Shown here: in pieces, positions 7,831-14,787 of the stretch | Layout: each line of letters opens with the position of its first letter | Numbering within the stretch: position 1 is the stretch's first letter | From: Dietzia timorensis | Lineage (GTDB): Bacteria > Actinomycetota > Actinomycetes > Mycobacteriales > Mycobacteriaceae | Length of the DNA: 20,030 bases | NCBI RefSeq assembly: GCF_020742175.1 | Contig: NZ_DYXM01000025.1 | Location: 1 to 20,030 of the forward strand | Direction: 5' to 3' | The notes under the pieces: model-generated | Database searches by the model: none | The model's input: only the letters and a program-made list of their open reading frames with translations | What the model was told of the DNA's origin: nothing | Position numbers and translations under genes: made by a program

Positions 7831-7846
7831 TGTGACACACTTCACA
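7831..7846. promoter_or_regulatory. Perfect CRP/GlxR-type binding site
   Basis: TGTGACACACTTCACA matches the CRP-family consensus TGTGA-N6-TCACA in all ten conserved bases. GlxR of Corynebacterium and Crp (Rv3676) of M. tuberculosis recognise this motif. It lies 119 bases upstream of the exonuclease start and 369 bases upstream of the NlpC/P60 start, in the divergent region, so it could control either gene. Confidence 0.7.
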
Positions 7847-7950
7847 AACGAAAAAATCGAGCGCCGATTGTCCCAAAGCGATTTGGCGGGACCCTGGGAA
7901 GTTAGCGACCGAAAATGCAGGTACGACTCGTGGTGCCGGAGTTCGCGGAA

Positions 7951-7970
7951 TTGTGATCGTTTCGTTATAG
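7951..7970 (+). promoter_or_regulatory. Upstream copy of a 20-base element
   Basis: This stretch (TTGTGATCGTTTCGTTATAG) matches the element at 8046-8065 at 13 of 20 positions, with a shared TTGT start and shared TTTCGT core. Each copy contains two GT-rich half-sites 11 bases apart (GTGAT and GTTAT here), recalling the direct-repeat boxes of MtrA. The regulator assignment is a guess; the resemblance between the two copies is seen directly. Confidence 0.35.
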
Positions 7971-8035
7971 GCGACACGCAACAGGCCGGAAATGGACCGG
8001 AATCGCCGGTTTCGGGCCGTTGGCGCTCCAGGGTG

Positions 8036-8065
8036 TTGGACACGTTTGTCACGATTTCGTAATCT
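8036..8065 (+). promoter_or_regulatory. Putative promoter of the NlpC/P60 gene
   Basis: A -35 candidate TTGGAC (8036-8041) and a -10 candidate TAATCT (8060-8065) are separated by 18 bases, predicting a start near 8072 and a leader of about 140 bases. The second copy of the 20-base element (8046-8065) fills the spacer and covers the -10, so a protein bound there would directly affect polymerase. Confidence 0.5.
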
Positions 8066-8214
8066 TTTTGAGACCTCGGGATCAACACCCGTCAACAGCG
8101 GGGGTCGAGGAAGCCACCGGATTCGATCCGTGTCGAGTGTTTGATCGGGAATCAGACGAACGACCAACTCGAATAGAACCTCCGAGTGGAGCAAGACCTA
8201 AAGGAGAACGTTTC

Positions 8215-8835
8215 GTGGGAGCTCATTCCGCACCGTCAAAGTCGAACACTCGTCGCATTGCCATCTCCGGCCTGCTTGCCGGTGGAGCCGCAATCGCCGG
8301 CGCCGGTGTGGCAGCAGCCGCCCCGTACCAGGCAGAGCTCGTCAACCCGGTTGAGGGTCTGCCGAACGCTGTGACGTTCGACGCTCCCGCTGACCTGCAG
8401 GTCCCTGCCGGCTTCGAGGACATCGTCAAGATCTCCGAGGCCACCGACGCCCCGGCCGAGCAGCAGTACGTCGAGGCCGCTCCGACCTCGAAGGGCCAGC
8501 AGATCCTCGAAGCAGCGCAGACGAAGGTCGGCGCACCCTACGTGTGGGGCGCAACCGGCCCCGACTCCTTCGACTGCTCCGGACTCACGTCGTGGGCCTA
8601 CGGCCAGGCCGGCATCGATATCCCGCGCACGAGCCAGGCCCAGTCCTCCGGCGGCACCCAGGTCGCCAAGGGCGACCTGCAGCCCGGCGACATCGTCTCC
8701 TTCTACGGCGGAGCGACCCACGTCGGCATCTACGCCGGCGACGGCCAGATCCTCCACGCCTCGACCGAGGGCGTTCCGGTCGGCTACGCGCCGCTCGACT
8801 CGATGCCGTTCAACAACGCCGTCCGTTACTACTAA
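8215..8835 (+). CDS. Secreted NlpC/P60 peptidoglycan endopeptidase
   Basis: The 206-residue product is an exported cell-wall hydrolase of the NlpC/P60 family, which cleaves D-Glu/meso-DAP type bonds in stem peptides. A signal peptide spans about residues 1-36: basic NTRR, a hydrophobic core, then AAAAPY. A short linker (37-90) precedes the C-terminal catalytic domain (about 93-206) with Cys in DCSG (C121), His in THVGIY (H169) and the third polar residue H181 in LHAS. There is no coiled coil, unlike RipA. The GTG start at 8215 follows AAAGGAG (8200-8206) by eight bases, a very strong ribosome site; the longer frame from 8020 is rejected. It occupies the place of Rv2190c. It is likely controlled by the elements upstream, and ends before a hairpin terminator. 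Confidence 0.95.
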   Translation: MGAHSAPSKSNTRRIAISGLLAGGAAIAGAGVAAAAPYQAELVNPVEGLPNAVTFDAPADLQVPAGFEDIVKISEATDAPAEQQYVEAAPTSKGQQILEAAQTKVGAPYVWGATGPDSFDCSGLTSWAYGQAGIDIPRTSQAQSSGGTQVAKGDLQPGDIVSFYGGATHVGIYAGDGQILHASTEGVPVGYAPLDSMPFNNAVRYY

Positions 8836-8870
8836 GAGGTAGTTCGACAGAGCGAGTAATTCCCGCACCC

Positions 8871-8909
8871 ACTCCGCAGAGCGGCGCCCATAAGGCGACC
8901 CTGCGGAGT
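8871..8909 (+). terminator. Hairpin after the NlpC/P60 gene
   Basis: ACTCCGCAG (8871-8879) and CTGCGGAGT (8901-8909) are perfect 9-base arms, with an inner CGCC/GGCG pairing in the loop. A short run TTTGTGCATTT follows. It lies 36 bases after the stop codon and before pimB', so it probably ends most NlpC/P60 transcripts. Confidence 0.75.
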
Positions 8910-8971
8910 TTGTGCATTTCGGCACGATGTCGCGTGCCGGCGCGACTTCGATGTGTGAAAGGCTGGAGTCC

Positions 8972-10120
8972 GTGGCTCGCACCCTACTGATCACCAACGA
9001 CTATCCGCCGCGGCCCGGCGGCATCCAGTCGTATATCGAAAGCTATCTCCGCTATCTCGACGCCGAGGACGTTTGTGTCCTCACCTCCACTTTCGGCGAA
9101 GAGGAGTCGGCGGCCTATGATGCCGCCCGCCCGTACACGGTCCGTCGCATGCCCACAGGGATGCTGCTACCTACGCCGAACGTCATCGCGGAGGCGCAAC
9201 GCCTCGTCGATGAATGGCAGGCCGAAACCGTGTGGTTCGGTGCGGCCGCCCCGTTGGCCGTGATGTCCGGCGCTCTTCGCCGCGGCAGCGTGCGGCACAT
9301 CGTCGCGAGCACGCATGGTCACGAGGTCGGGTGGTCGATGCTGCCTCCGTCTCGCGCCGCGCTTCGCTATATCGGAGACCACACCGACGCGGTCACGTTC
9401 GTGTCCGAATACACGAGGCAGAGGTTCTCGGCGGCTTTCGGCCCGCGGGCACGGCTGATCCACCAGCCCGGTGGCGTGGACGTCGAACGATTCGCGCCCG
9501 AAACCGATCGTTCTGCAATCGAGGCCACCCGCTCCAGGTACTCGATCGGTTCCGAGGCGAAGATGATCCTGTGCTTGTCGCGGCTCGTCCCGCGGAAGGG
9601 GCAGGACAAGCTCATCGCGGCCCTCCCGAAGATCCGTGCCCGAATTCCCGGCGCCGTACTCGTACTAGCCGGTGGCGGGCCGTACCGTGCGACGTTGGAG
9701 AAGCTCGCCGAGCGTCACGGCGTCACCGATCACGTCATCTTCACCGGACGTGTCCCGGAAGACGACGTTGTGAAGCTGCATCAGGCCGCGGACGTGTTCG
9801 CCATGCCCGCGAGGACAAGGGGAGCGGGACTGGACGTCGAAGGCCTCGGCATCGTGTATCTCGAGGCTTCGGCCTGCGGGGTGCCCGTGGTCGCGGGACG
9901 CTCCGGTGGCGCTCCGGAAACTGTTCTGGACGGGCAGACCGGGCTCGTGGTCGACGGCTCGCAGTCGCGGCCTGTCGCGGAGGCGCTCATCGAGATTCTG
10001 GATGACGACGCGCGCGCTCGTTCGATGGGCCGTGCCGGGCGCGAGTGGGTGCTCGGCAAGTGGTCGTGGGACGAACTGGGCAACCGAATGCGCGAGGTTC
10101 TTCTGCCGTGGGACGACTGA
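8972..10120 (+). CDS. pimB: GDP-Man:PIM1 mannosyltransferase-type GT4 enzyme (PimB')
   Basis: PimB' adds the second mannose to phosphatidyl-myo-inositol monomannoside at the cytoplasmic membrane face, on the way to PIMs, lipomannan and lipoarabinomannan. The 382-residue product has the GT-B fold of family GT4: an N-terminal acceptor domain with NDYPPRPGGIQSY (9-21), and a C-terminal donor domain with LSRLVPRKGQD (202-212) and an E-x7-E motif (E290 to E298, in EGLGIVYLE). Length fits the roughly 380-residue family. The GTG start at 8972 matches the usual start of relatives (ARTLLITND) and follows GAAAGG by nine bases; starts at 8912 or 8951 would only add an atypical extension. It occupies the place of Rv2188c. 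A perfect palindrome ends the gene. Confidence 0.93.
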   Translation: MARTLLITNDYPPRPGGIQSYIESYLRYLDAEDVCVLTSTFGEEESAAYDAARPYTVRRMPTGMLLPTPNVIAEAQRLVDEWQAETVWFGAAAPLAVMSGALRRGSVRHIVASTHGHEVGWSMLPPSRAALRYIGDHTDAVTFVSEYTRQRFSAAFGPRARLIHQPGGVDVERFAPETDRSAIEATRSRYSIGSEAKMILCLSRLVPRKGQDKLIAALPKIRARIPGAVLVLAGGGPYRATLEKLAERHGVTDHVIFTGRVPEDDVVKLHQAADVFAMPARTRGAGLDVEGLGIVYLEASACGVPVVAGRSGGAPETVLDGQTGLVVDGSQSRPVAEALIEILDDDARARSMGRAGREWVLGKWSWDELGNRMREVLLPWDD

Positions 10121-10160
10121 ATCGCCGCTAGCCGCGCCGGTACTTGCGGCGTTGAAGAGA

Positions 10161-10198
10161 AAAGAAGGGTGGTTCTCGGCCGAGAACCACCCTTCTTT
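10161..10198. terminator. Bidirectional terminator between pimB' and fadD15
   Basis: A perfect 38-base palindrome (arms 10161-10179 and 10180-10198) begins with AAAGAAGGG and ends with CCCTTCTTT. Read either way it gives a GC-rich stem flanked by A and T tracts, so it can terminate both convergent genes. Confidence 0.92.
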
Positions 10199-10227
10199 AC
10201 GTCGCTACGGACGAATAAACCGCGCGC

Positions 10228-12033
10228 CTAGCGCTTGGCGTAGATCGCCTCGATCTCGTCGGCGAACTTCTCGTGGACGACGTTGCGCTTGACCTTGAGC
10301 GAGGGGGTGAGCTCCCCGCTCTCCTCGGTGAACTGGGTGGGCAGCACCTTGTATTTCTTGATGGCCTCGGTGTGGGAGACCGTCGCATTGGCGTGGTCGA
10401 GCGCCTTGTCGAGGTGAGCTTGTAGATCAGCATCGTCGGCTAGATCCTCGATCGAGCCTTCCTTGCCGTTGTCCTTCTTCCACCGATCGAAGGACTCCTC
10501 ATCCAGAGTGAGGAGTACGGCGATGAACGGACGACCGTCGCCGACACACACGGCCTCCGCGACCATGGCGTCCTGCTTGAGGCCCTCTTCGAGACCAGCC
10601 GGGGACACGTTCTTACCGCCGGCGGTAACGATGATCTCCTTCTTTCGTCCGGTGATGGTGAGGAAGCCGTCATCATCGATGGAACCGAGATCGCCGGTGT
10701 AGAACCAGCCGTCCTTGAAGGACTTGTTCGTCGCGTCCTCGTTGTTCCAGTAGACGTTGGTGACCACAGGGCCGGATACGACGACCTCGCCGTCCTGCTC
10801 GATGCGAACGGCGTGGCCGGGGAGCGGGCGACCGACGGTGCCGATCTTCAGAGCCTCCGGCGTATTCACACAGTGTGCGGCGCAGGTCTCGGTGAGCCCA
10901 TATCCCTCGTAGATCGTCACTCCGAGGCCGTCGAAGAAGTGGGCCAGTCGGGAGCTCAGGGGAGCTCCACCGGACACGGCGACCTGGCAACGCCCGCCGA
11001 GAGCGTCCTTCAACTTGCTGTACACCAGCTTGTCGAAAATCGTGTGCTTGACCTTGAGCAGCGTCCCGGGCTTGCCGTTCGAGCGCATGGCTTCCGAGTA
11101 CGCGACCGCCGTGTCGACAGCAGCCTCGAAGATCTTGCCCGATACGGGGCTGGAGTCGTGCGCCTTCTGGCGTGCCGAGTTGAAAACCTTCTCGAAGACG
11201 CGCGGGACGGAAAGAATGTATTGGGGGCGCACCTGCCCGAAACGCTCGACGATGTTGGCGAGGTCTGCGGTGTGGGCAAGAGTGACCTTTTTGTAGATCC
11301 CGGCGTAGTTGATCGCGCGCGCGAGCACGTGTGCCAGCGGAAGGAACATCAGCGAGACATTGCCGGGCGTGAGGTACTCGCTCAGCGAGGTCTCGGACAC
11401 GGCCAACGCCTCGGCCTGGATGTTTCCGTGGGTGAGCACGACGCCCTTCGGACGGCCCGTGGTGCCCGAGGTGTAAATGAGGGTGGCCATGTCGGAAGAC
11501 GTGACCTCCCCACGGCGCTTGTCCAGCTCCGCGTCCTCGACGGATTTGCCCGCCGCCTTGAGCTTGTCGAGGGCCTTTTCCTCGCCGTCGATGACGAGCA
11601 CGGCGACATCCTGCTCGACGTCCTTCGCCGCCTCATCAACCTCGGCCGCGTGAGAAGCGGACTCGGCGATGACCATCTTGGCGCCCGAGTCGGACAGGAT
11701 CCATTCGATCTGACTGGCCGAGGAGGAATCGTAAATCGGTACGCTGCTGGCGCCGACCGCCCAAATGGCGAAGTCGATGACGCACCACTCGTAGCGGGTG
11801 GACGAAAGGATCGCGACGCGATCTCCGACCTCGATTCCGCTGGCGGCAAGGCCGCGCGCAACCTCTCGAACCTCGGAAACGAAGTCGCTGGCCTTCACCT
11901 CGGCCCACGACGACCCTTGCTCGCGCAGGAACATCGTGTGGTTGGGGTCCTCGGCGGCGATGTCATAGACAACCTGTACGCAGGACCAGTCGTCGGGGAC
12001 ATTGATATCACCGGGGACGCTGTATTCACGCAT
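10228..12033 (-). CDS. fadD15: Long-chain fatty-acid-CoA ligase (FadD15-type)
   Basis: This ATP-dependent adenylate-forming enzyme activates long-chain fatty acids to acyl-CoA. The 601-residue product has the family motifs in order: YTSGTTGRPKG P-loop (187-197), the YEGYGLTET motif (375-383), YTGDLG (445-450), the hinge GRKKE (462-466), and the C-terminal catalytic lysine region SLKVKR (578-583). Length equals Rv2187 (about 600 residues). The ATG at 12033 follows GAAAGGAA; the longer frame to 12090 lacks support. A -10 candidate TACTGT lies at 12072-12067. Convergent with pimB' and divergent from the SRPBCC gene. The exact chain length used cannot be read from sequence. Confidence 0.95.
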   Translation of the reverse strand: MREYSVPGDINVPDDWSCVQVVYDIAAEDPNHTMFLREQGSSWAEVKASDFVSEVREVARGLAASGIEVGDRVAILSSTRYEWCVIDFAIWAVGASSVPIYDSSSASQIEWILSDSGAKMVIAESASHAAEVDEAAKDVEQDVAVLVIDGEEKALDKLKAAGKSVEDAELDKRRGEVTSSDMATLIYTSGTTGRPKGVVLTHGNIQAEALAVSETSLSEYLTPGNVSLMFLPLAHVLARAINYAGIYKKVTLAHTADLANIVERFGQVRPQYILSVPRVFEKVFNSARQKAHDSSPVSGKIFEAAVDTAVAYSEAMRSNGKPGTLLKVKHTIFDKLVYSKLKDALGGRCQVAVSGGAPLSSRLAHFFDGLGVTIYEGYGLTETCAAHCVNTPEALKIGTVGRPLPGHAVRIEQDGEVVVSGPVVTNVYWNNEDATNKSFKDGWFYTGDLGSIDDDGFLTITGRKKEIIVTAGGKNVSPAGLEEGLKQDAMVAEAVCVGDGRPFIAVLLTLDEESFDRWKKDNGKEGSIEDLADDADLQAHLDKALDHANATVSHTEAIKKYKVLPTQFTEESGELTPSLKVKRNVVHEKFADEIEAIYAKR

Positions 12034-12066
12034 TCGTAATTCCTTTCGGCGGCGAACAGTTGAAGG

Positions 12067-12072
12067 ACAGTA
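12067..12072 (-). promoter_or_regulatory. Putative -10 element of fadD15
   Basis: TACTGT on the minus strand matches the TANNNT -10 class and would start transcription near 12060, giving a leader of about 27 bases that includes the GAAAGGAA ribosome site. A -35 is not clear. Confidence 0.35.
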
Positions 12073-12377
12073 AACATTTTCCGGCCTCATGCTGGAACGG
12101 CGCCGTGACGACGTCCGTGCAGCTGCCGATCCATATCCGCGACCGGAGGCCGTGAACTGTGACCCTCATAACTTTTTACAGTCTACCCGTTGCCCTGAGG
12201 TCGAACGTGACTTCCCTGGCAATTCGAAGGAGCGGGACTTCGGCTGTTACCCACGGCAATTGAATGCGCAGGATTAACTCGAGGCGTTATATCATTATGC
12301 GACCGTCGACGTGCACGCCGAAAGGCTTATTTGGTGTGAGTGTGGACCGTGAGGTGTGTCGCGAGGTGTAAAGACAG

Positions 12378-12383
12378 TAGCGT
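12378..12383 (+). promoter_or_regulatory. Putative -10 element of the SRPBCC operon
   Basis: TAGCGT fits the TANNNT class and lies 44 bases before the SRPBCC start, giving a leader of about 38 bases. The same TAGNGT form occurs before plsC and aroG. No clear -35 is visible. Confidence 0.45.
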
Positions 12384-12427
12384 GGATGAGAGATCATTGC
12401 GGCGACGACCAGGAAGGTGAACCGACC

Positions 12428-12961
12428 ATGACGGCAGAAGGCCAGGGCGGCGAAGACACGTCTTCGGCACCGCTGCCGGAGGGCCGCTCGGCGTCGTCGA
12501 GATCCGGTTCGAGCTCGAGAGGAAGCGCCCAGAAGACGGCGACTGTCAACGCCGACCTCGACACGATCATGTCGACCATCGCCGATTTCGACAATTACCC
12601 CGACTGGGTGCCGGCAATTCGGAAGACGTCGATCGTCTCTACCGATGACGCCGGACGTCCCGCTCGCGTGGATTTTGTACTCATCGCCGGCATCGTCGAG
12701 GACGAATATCAACTCGACTACTCGTGGTCGGAGGACGGAACCGAGGTGCGTTGGAGCCTCTCGGAGCCCTCGATCCTTCAAACCCGGCAGGACGGGAGCT
12801 ATTCCCTCGAGCCGGGCGAACGCCCAGGCACGACAGATGTCACCTACTCGATCGATGTCGAACTGACCGTCGAGATGCTGGGGCGCTTCAGGGAGCGCGC
12901 GGAGAAACGCATCATCAACGCGGCCCTCGAGGATCTGGCCGCCAGAGTGGAGAAGCGTTGA
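12428..12961 (+). CDS. SRPBCC (START-like) family protein, Rv2185c type
   Basis: The 177-residue product has a Ser/Gly-rich, low-complexity N-terminus (about 1-37) followed by a polyketide cyclase/dehydrase-like SRPBCC domain (about 38-175). The signature is the strand ATVNADLDTIMSTIADFDNYPDWVP (residues 38-62, quoted for its DFDNYPDW core), a run of strands, and a long C-terminal helix ending LEDLAARVEKR. Such domains bind hydrophobic ligands; the ligand here is unknown. ATG 12428 has AGGAAGGTGA upstream, and the frame before it is unsupported. The stop overlaps the start of the ArsA-like gene (TTGA), so the two proteins are made together. In relatives this gene lies beside fadD15, suggesting a lipid link, which is inference. 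Confidence 0.85.
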   Translation: MTAEGQGGEDTSSAPLPEGRSASSRSGSSSRGSAQKTATVNADLDTIMSTIADFDNYPDWVPAIRKTSIVSTDDAGRPARVDFVLIAGIVEDEYQLDYSWSEDGTEVRWSLSEPSILQTRQDGSYSLEPGERPGTTDVTYSIDVELTVEMLGRFRERAEKRIINAALEDLAARVEKR

Positions 12962-13920
12962 CCGACAGCAATTCTGCGGATGAAACCCAGTGTGTGGTCA
13001 TTATCGGCGGGGGACGAGAAGAGCGGGCAAAGACGATCGAGGAGCTGATCGGCGATGCGGGCCCGGAGGCTACCGCCATGCTCTATACGTCCTCGCCGAA
13101 CTATTTCACCAGAAAATTGAGCAGCTACAGGCAAGACGTACTCGACGTCCGTGACGACAACGCCGAGACGCTCGCAGCGTCGTATGGAGAACGACTCCGC
13201 TCGGCAGACGCAACCGGGCCTCGGCTTCTCCTCCTTGACCGGAACTCCTCACTTGCCGAGGCATTGAGCTGGGAATATCTCAGGCGCGCCGTCGAATCGC
13301 GAGCTTGGGGACTCGTCATCCGCGAAATGGACGGCACGACTGCCGCGCTGCACCGCATTGAGGCACCGCAGCAAAGCGCCGACCTGATCGAGTCGTTATG
13401 GCCGAGAAATACCCGATTTGCGGCGCTCGCCGCCGGCGAGCACATCGACCCGGCCGTTCTCGACGCACACGAGATCGCTTCGACCTTGGACATCCTCACC
13501 GCTTGGCTTTCCGGTTCCAAGGGCTCGGTTACCGCCGACCTTCCTGCGATAAGCATCGTCGTCGCCGGCACGGGCGAGGACGTCCGGACCACTACTGCTA
13601 TGGCAGCGCTATTGGGGGCCCGAGCAGCGGAGACGAATCCCGTCGAGCCGGTGCGAAGAGTGGAGCCCGTTGACGGTTTGCCGACTTACGAGCTCGTCGT
13701 TTCCGTCCCCGCCGAACCAGATCGCGAACCTGTGGTGATCGACGGCCGGCTTCGGATGTTCTTCTCCGGTGTGCGCGCCGACGTGGAAATAGGGAGTGTG
13801 CTCGCGCGCTGCCTGGTTCACCAGGTCGAATTCGAGCAGAGGGGCGACGAGGGGCGCTTACGGATAGTGTTCGTCGCCAACCCGAGCATGTGGCCGGAGT
13901 CGATGATCGCCCGGGCCTGA
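12958..13920 (+). CDS. Degenerate ArsA-like protein with C-terminal HSP20-like domain
   Basis: The 320-residue product starts at TTG 12958, overlapping the SRPBCC stop; GTG 12994 is an alternative. It aligns by eye with the ArsA/GET3-like family (Rv2184c type). A first strand CVVII and P-loop position 19-26 read G-REER-AKT where the family has GKGGVGKT. The second strand has YTSSP (43-47) where STDP is expected. The switch II region has VIREMDG (120-126) where VVDTAPTG is expected. The C-terminal part (about 243-314, YELVVSVP to NPSMWPE) looks like the HSP20-like domain of actinobacterial ArsA homologues. The key glycines, the deviant lysine and the switch aspartate are lost, so ATP hydrolysis is unlikely. 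Its role is unknown; coupling to the SRPBCC protein suggests a shared function. Confidence 0.75.
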   Translation: MTDSNSADETQCVVIIGGGREERAKTIEELIGDAGPEATAMLYTSSPNYFTRKLSSYRQDVLDVRDDNAETLAASYGERLRSADATGPRLLLLDRNSSLAEALSWEYLRRAVESRAWGLVIREMDGTTAALHRIEAPQQSADLIESLWPRNTRFAALAAGEHIDPAVLDAHEIASTLDILTAWLSGSKGSVTADLPAISIVVAGTGEDVRTTTAMAALLGARAAETNPVEPVRRVEPVDGLPTYELVVSVPAEPDREPVVIDGRLRMFFSGVRADVEIGSVLARCLVHQVEFEQRGDEGRLRIVFVANPSMWPESMIARA

Positions 13921-14004
13921 CCCCGGAGGGTCGCCAGATACACCCCATTCCCCGAAGAGCCGCCGTATTCGAGCAGATTTCACCCGATCCGGAGGCCGGC
14001 GGAA

Positions 14005-14010
14005 TAGTGT
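14005..14010 (+). promoter_or_regulatory. Putative -10 element of plsC
   Basis: TAGTGT lies in the 131-base gap after the ArsA-like gene, 41 bases before the plsC ATG. It fits the TANNNT class and the TAGNGT form of nearby promoters. The -35 is unclear. Confidence 0.4.
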
Positions 14011-14051
14011 GAGAAGCATCCGCGTGGACTTATTCGCTGGGAGGCGGACGG

Positions 14052-14762
14052 ATGTTTTATTGGGTGCTGAAGTACATCGTGTTGGGGCCATGGCTATTCC
14101 TTGCCGGCCGTCCTACGTTCGAAGGTGGGTCGAACTTCCCGAAGGATGGCGCGGCGCTGCTAGCGATCAACCACCTCTCGGCTGCCGACTGGCTCTTCCT
14201 CCCACTCCGTGCGCCGCGCAGGATCACGTTTCTCGCGAAAAGCGAATACTTCACCGGCTCGGGGCTGAAGGGAAGGTTCCAACGCTTCTTTTTCGCACAG
14301 ACCGGACAAGTGCCCATCGACCGCACAAATGCCGACGCCGCTACCAATGCCATGGAGACAGGCGCCAGAGTCCTCCGCGAAGGTCAGATTCTCGGAATGT
14401 TTCCCGAAGGCACCAGATCGCCGGACGGAAAGCTCTACCGCGGGAAGACCGGAATCGCCCGTGTTGCGCTCAAATCCGGTATGCCCATCGTTCCCGTCGG
14501 CGTCATCGGGACCGATAAGTTTCTCCGTGCAGATTCGCATGTCCCACACCGGGCAAAGATTCGCGTTCTCATCGGCGAACCGCTCGACGTGAGTCCGTGG
14601 CTCGATCGAATTGGGGACCGCGACGCTGAGCGGGAGATTACCGACGAGGTCATGCGTCGGATCCAGGCACTCACCGGGCAGGAATACGTGCCCGACGTGT
14701 ACGGTGCCGAGGTCAAGGAAAAACTCTCCGCCAAGCGTGAGAACCGATCCGACAGCACATAG
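14052..14762 (+). CDS. plsC: 1-acyl-sn-glycerol-3-phosphate acyltransferase-like protein
   Basis: PlsC-family enzymes move an acyl chain onto lysophosphatidic acid, making phosphatidic acid at the membrane. The 236-residue product begins with a hydrophobic segment (about 1-20) and shows the acyltransferase motifs H-x4-D (H41 to D46, in NHLSAAD), the phosphate-binding FPEGTRS (117-123), and VPVG (147-150). Several actinobacterial paralogues exist, so the acceptor could differ (for example PIM or glycolipid acylation). It occupies the position of Rv2182c. The ATG has GGGAGG upstream. The next gene begins 26 bases after its stop, so they are probably co-transcribed. Confidence 0.88.
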   Translation: MFYWVLKYIVLGPWLFLAGRPTFEGGSNFPKDGAALLAINHLSAADWLFLPLRAPRRITFLAKSEYFTGSGLKGRFQRFFFAQTGQVPIDRTNADAATNAMETGARVLREGQILGMFPEGTRSPDGKLYRGKTGIARVALKSGMPIVPVGVIGTDKFLRADSHVPHRAKIRVLIGEPLDVSPWLDRIGDRDAEREITDEVMRRIQALTGQEYVPDVYGAEVKEKLSAKRENRSDST

Positions 14763-14787
14763 GACGAGAAAAGAGGGCCAGCACCGA

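Larger units (their letters stand above)
7713..8214. other. Divergent regulatory region before the NlpC/P60 gene
   Basis: This 502-base gap lies between the exonuclease gene (-) and the NlpC/P60 gene (+). No open frame in it looks like a protein. It is lower in GC than its neighbours and holds a CRP/GlxR-type site (7831-7846), two related 20-base elements (7951-7970 and 8046-8065), a promoter candidate (8036-8065), and inverted repeats within a probable leader of about 140 bases. I looked for the ydaO/c-di-AMP riboswitch that often precedes cell-wall hydrolase genes in actinobacteria and did not see its conserved core. Confidence 0.6.
12034..12427. other. Divergent fadD15/SRPBCC intergenic region
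   Basis: These 394 bases hold no credible gene. They contain the fadD15 -10 candidate on the minus strand, a half-site TGTGA at 12156-12160 that lacks a good second half and so is not called a CRP site, AT-rich stretches (12165-12180 and 12287-12297), and a G/T-rich stretch with GAGGTGT repeated at 12351-12357 and 12363-12369 just before the SRPBCC -10 candidate. Confidence 0.55.

Noticed and set aside
7775..8194. 139-codon - strand frame in the gap before the NlpC/P60 gene
   Set aside because: No domain, no ribosome site, and it spans the regulatory sites; base use differs from real genes here.
8072..8214. c-di-AMP (ydaO) riboswitch before the NlpC/P60 gene
   Set aside because: The position is typical, but the conserved core segments of ydaO are absent by eye.
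10813..12039. 408-codon open frame on the + strand opposite fadD15
   Set aside because: It lies fully antisense to a well-supported gene, has no recognisable domain, and is the kind of long shadow frame that high-GC third positions produce.
12156..12171. Second CRP/GlxR site TGTGA-N6-TAACT in the fadD15/SRPBCC gap
   Set aside because: Only the left half matches; the right half has several mismatches.
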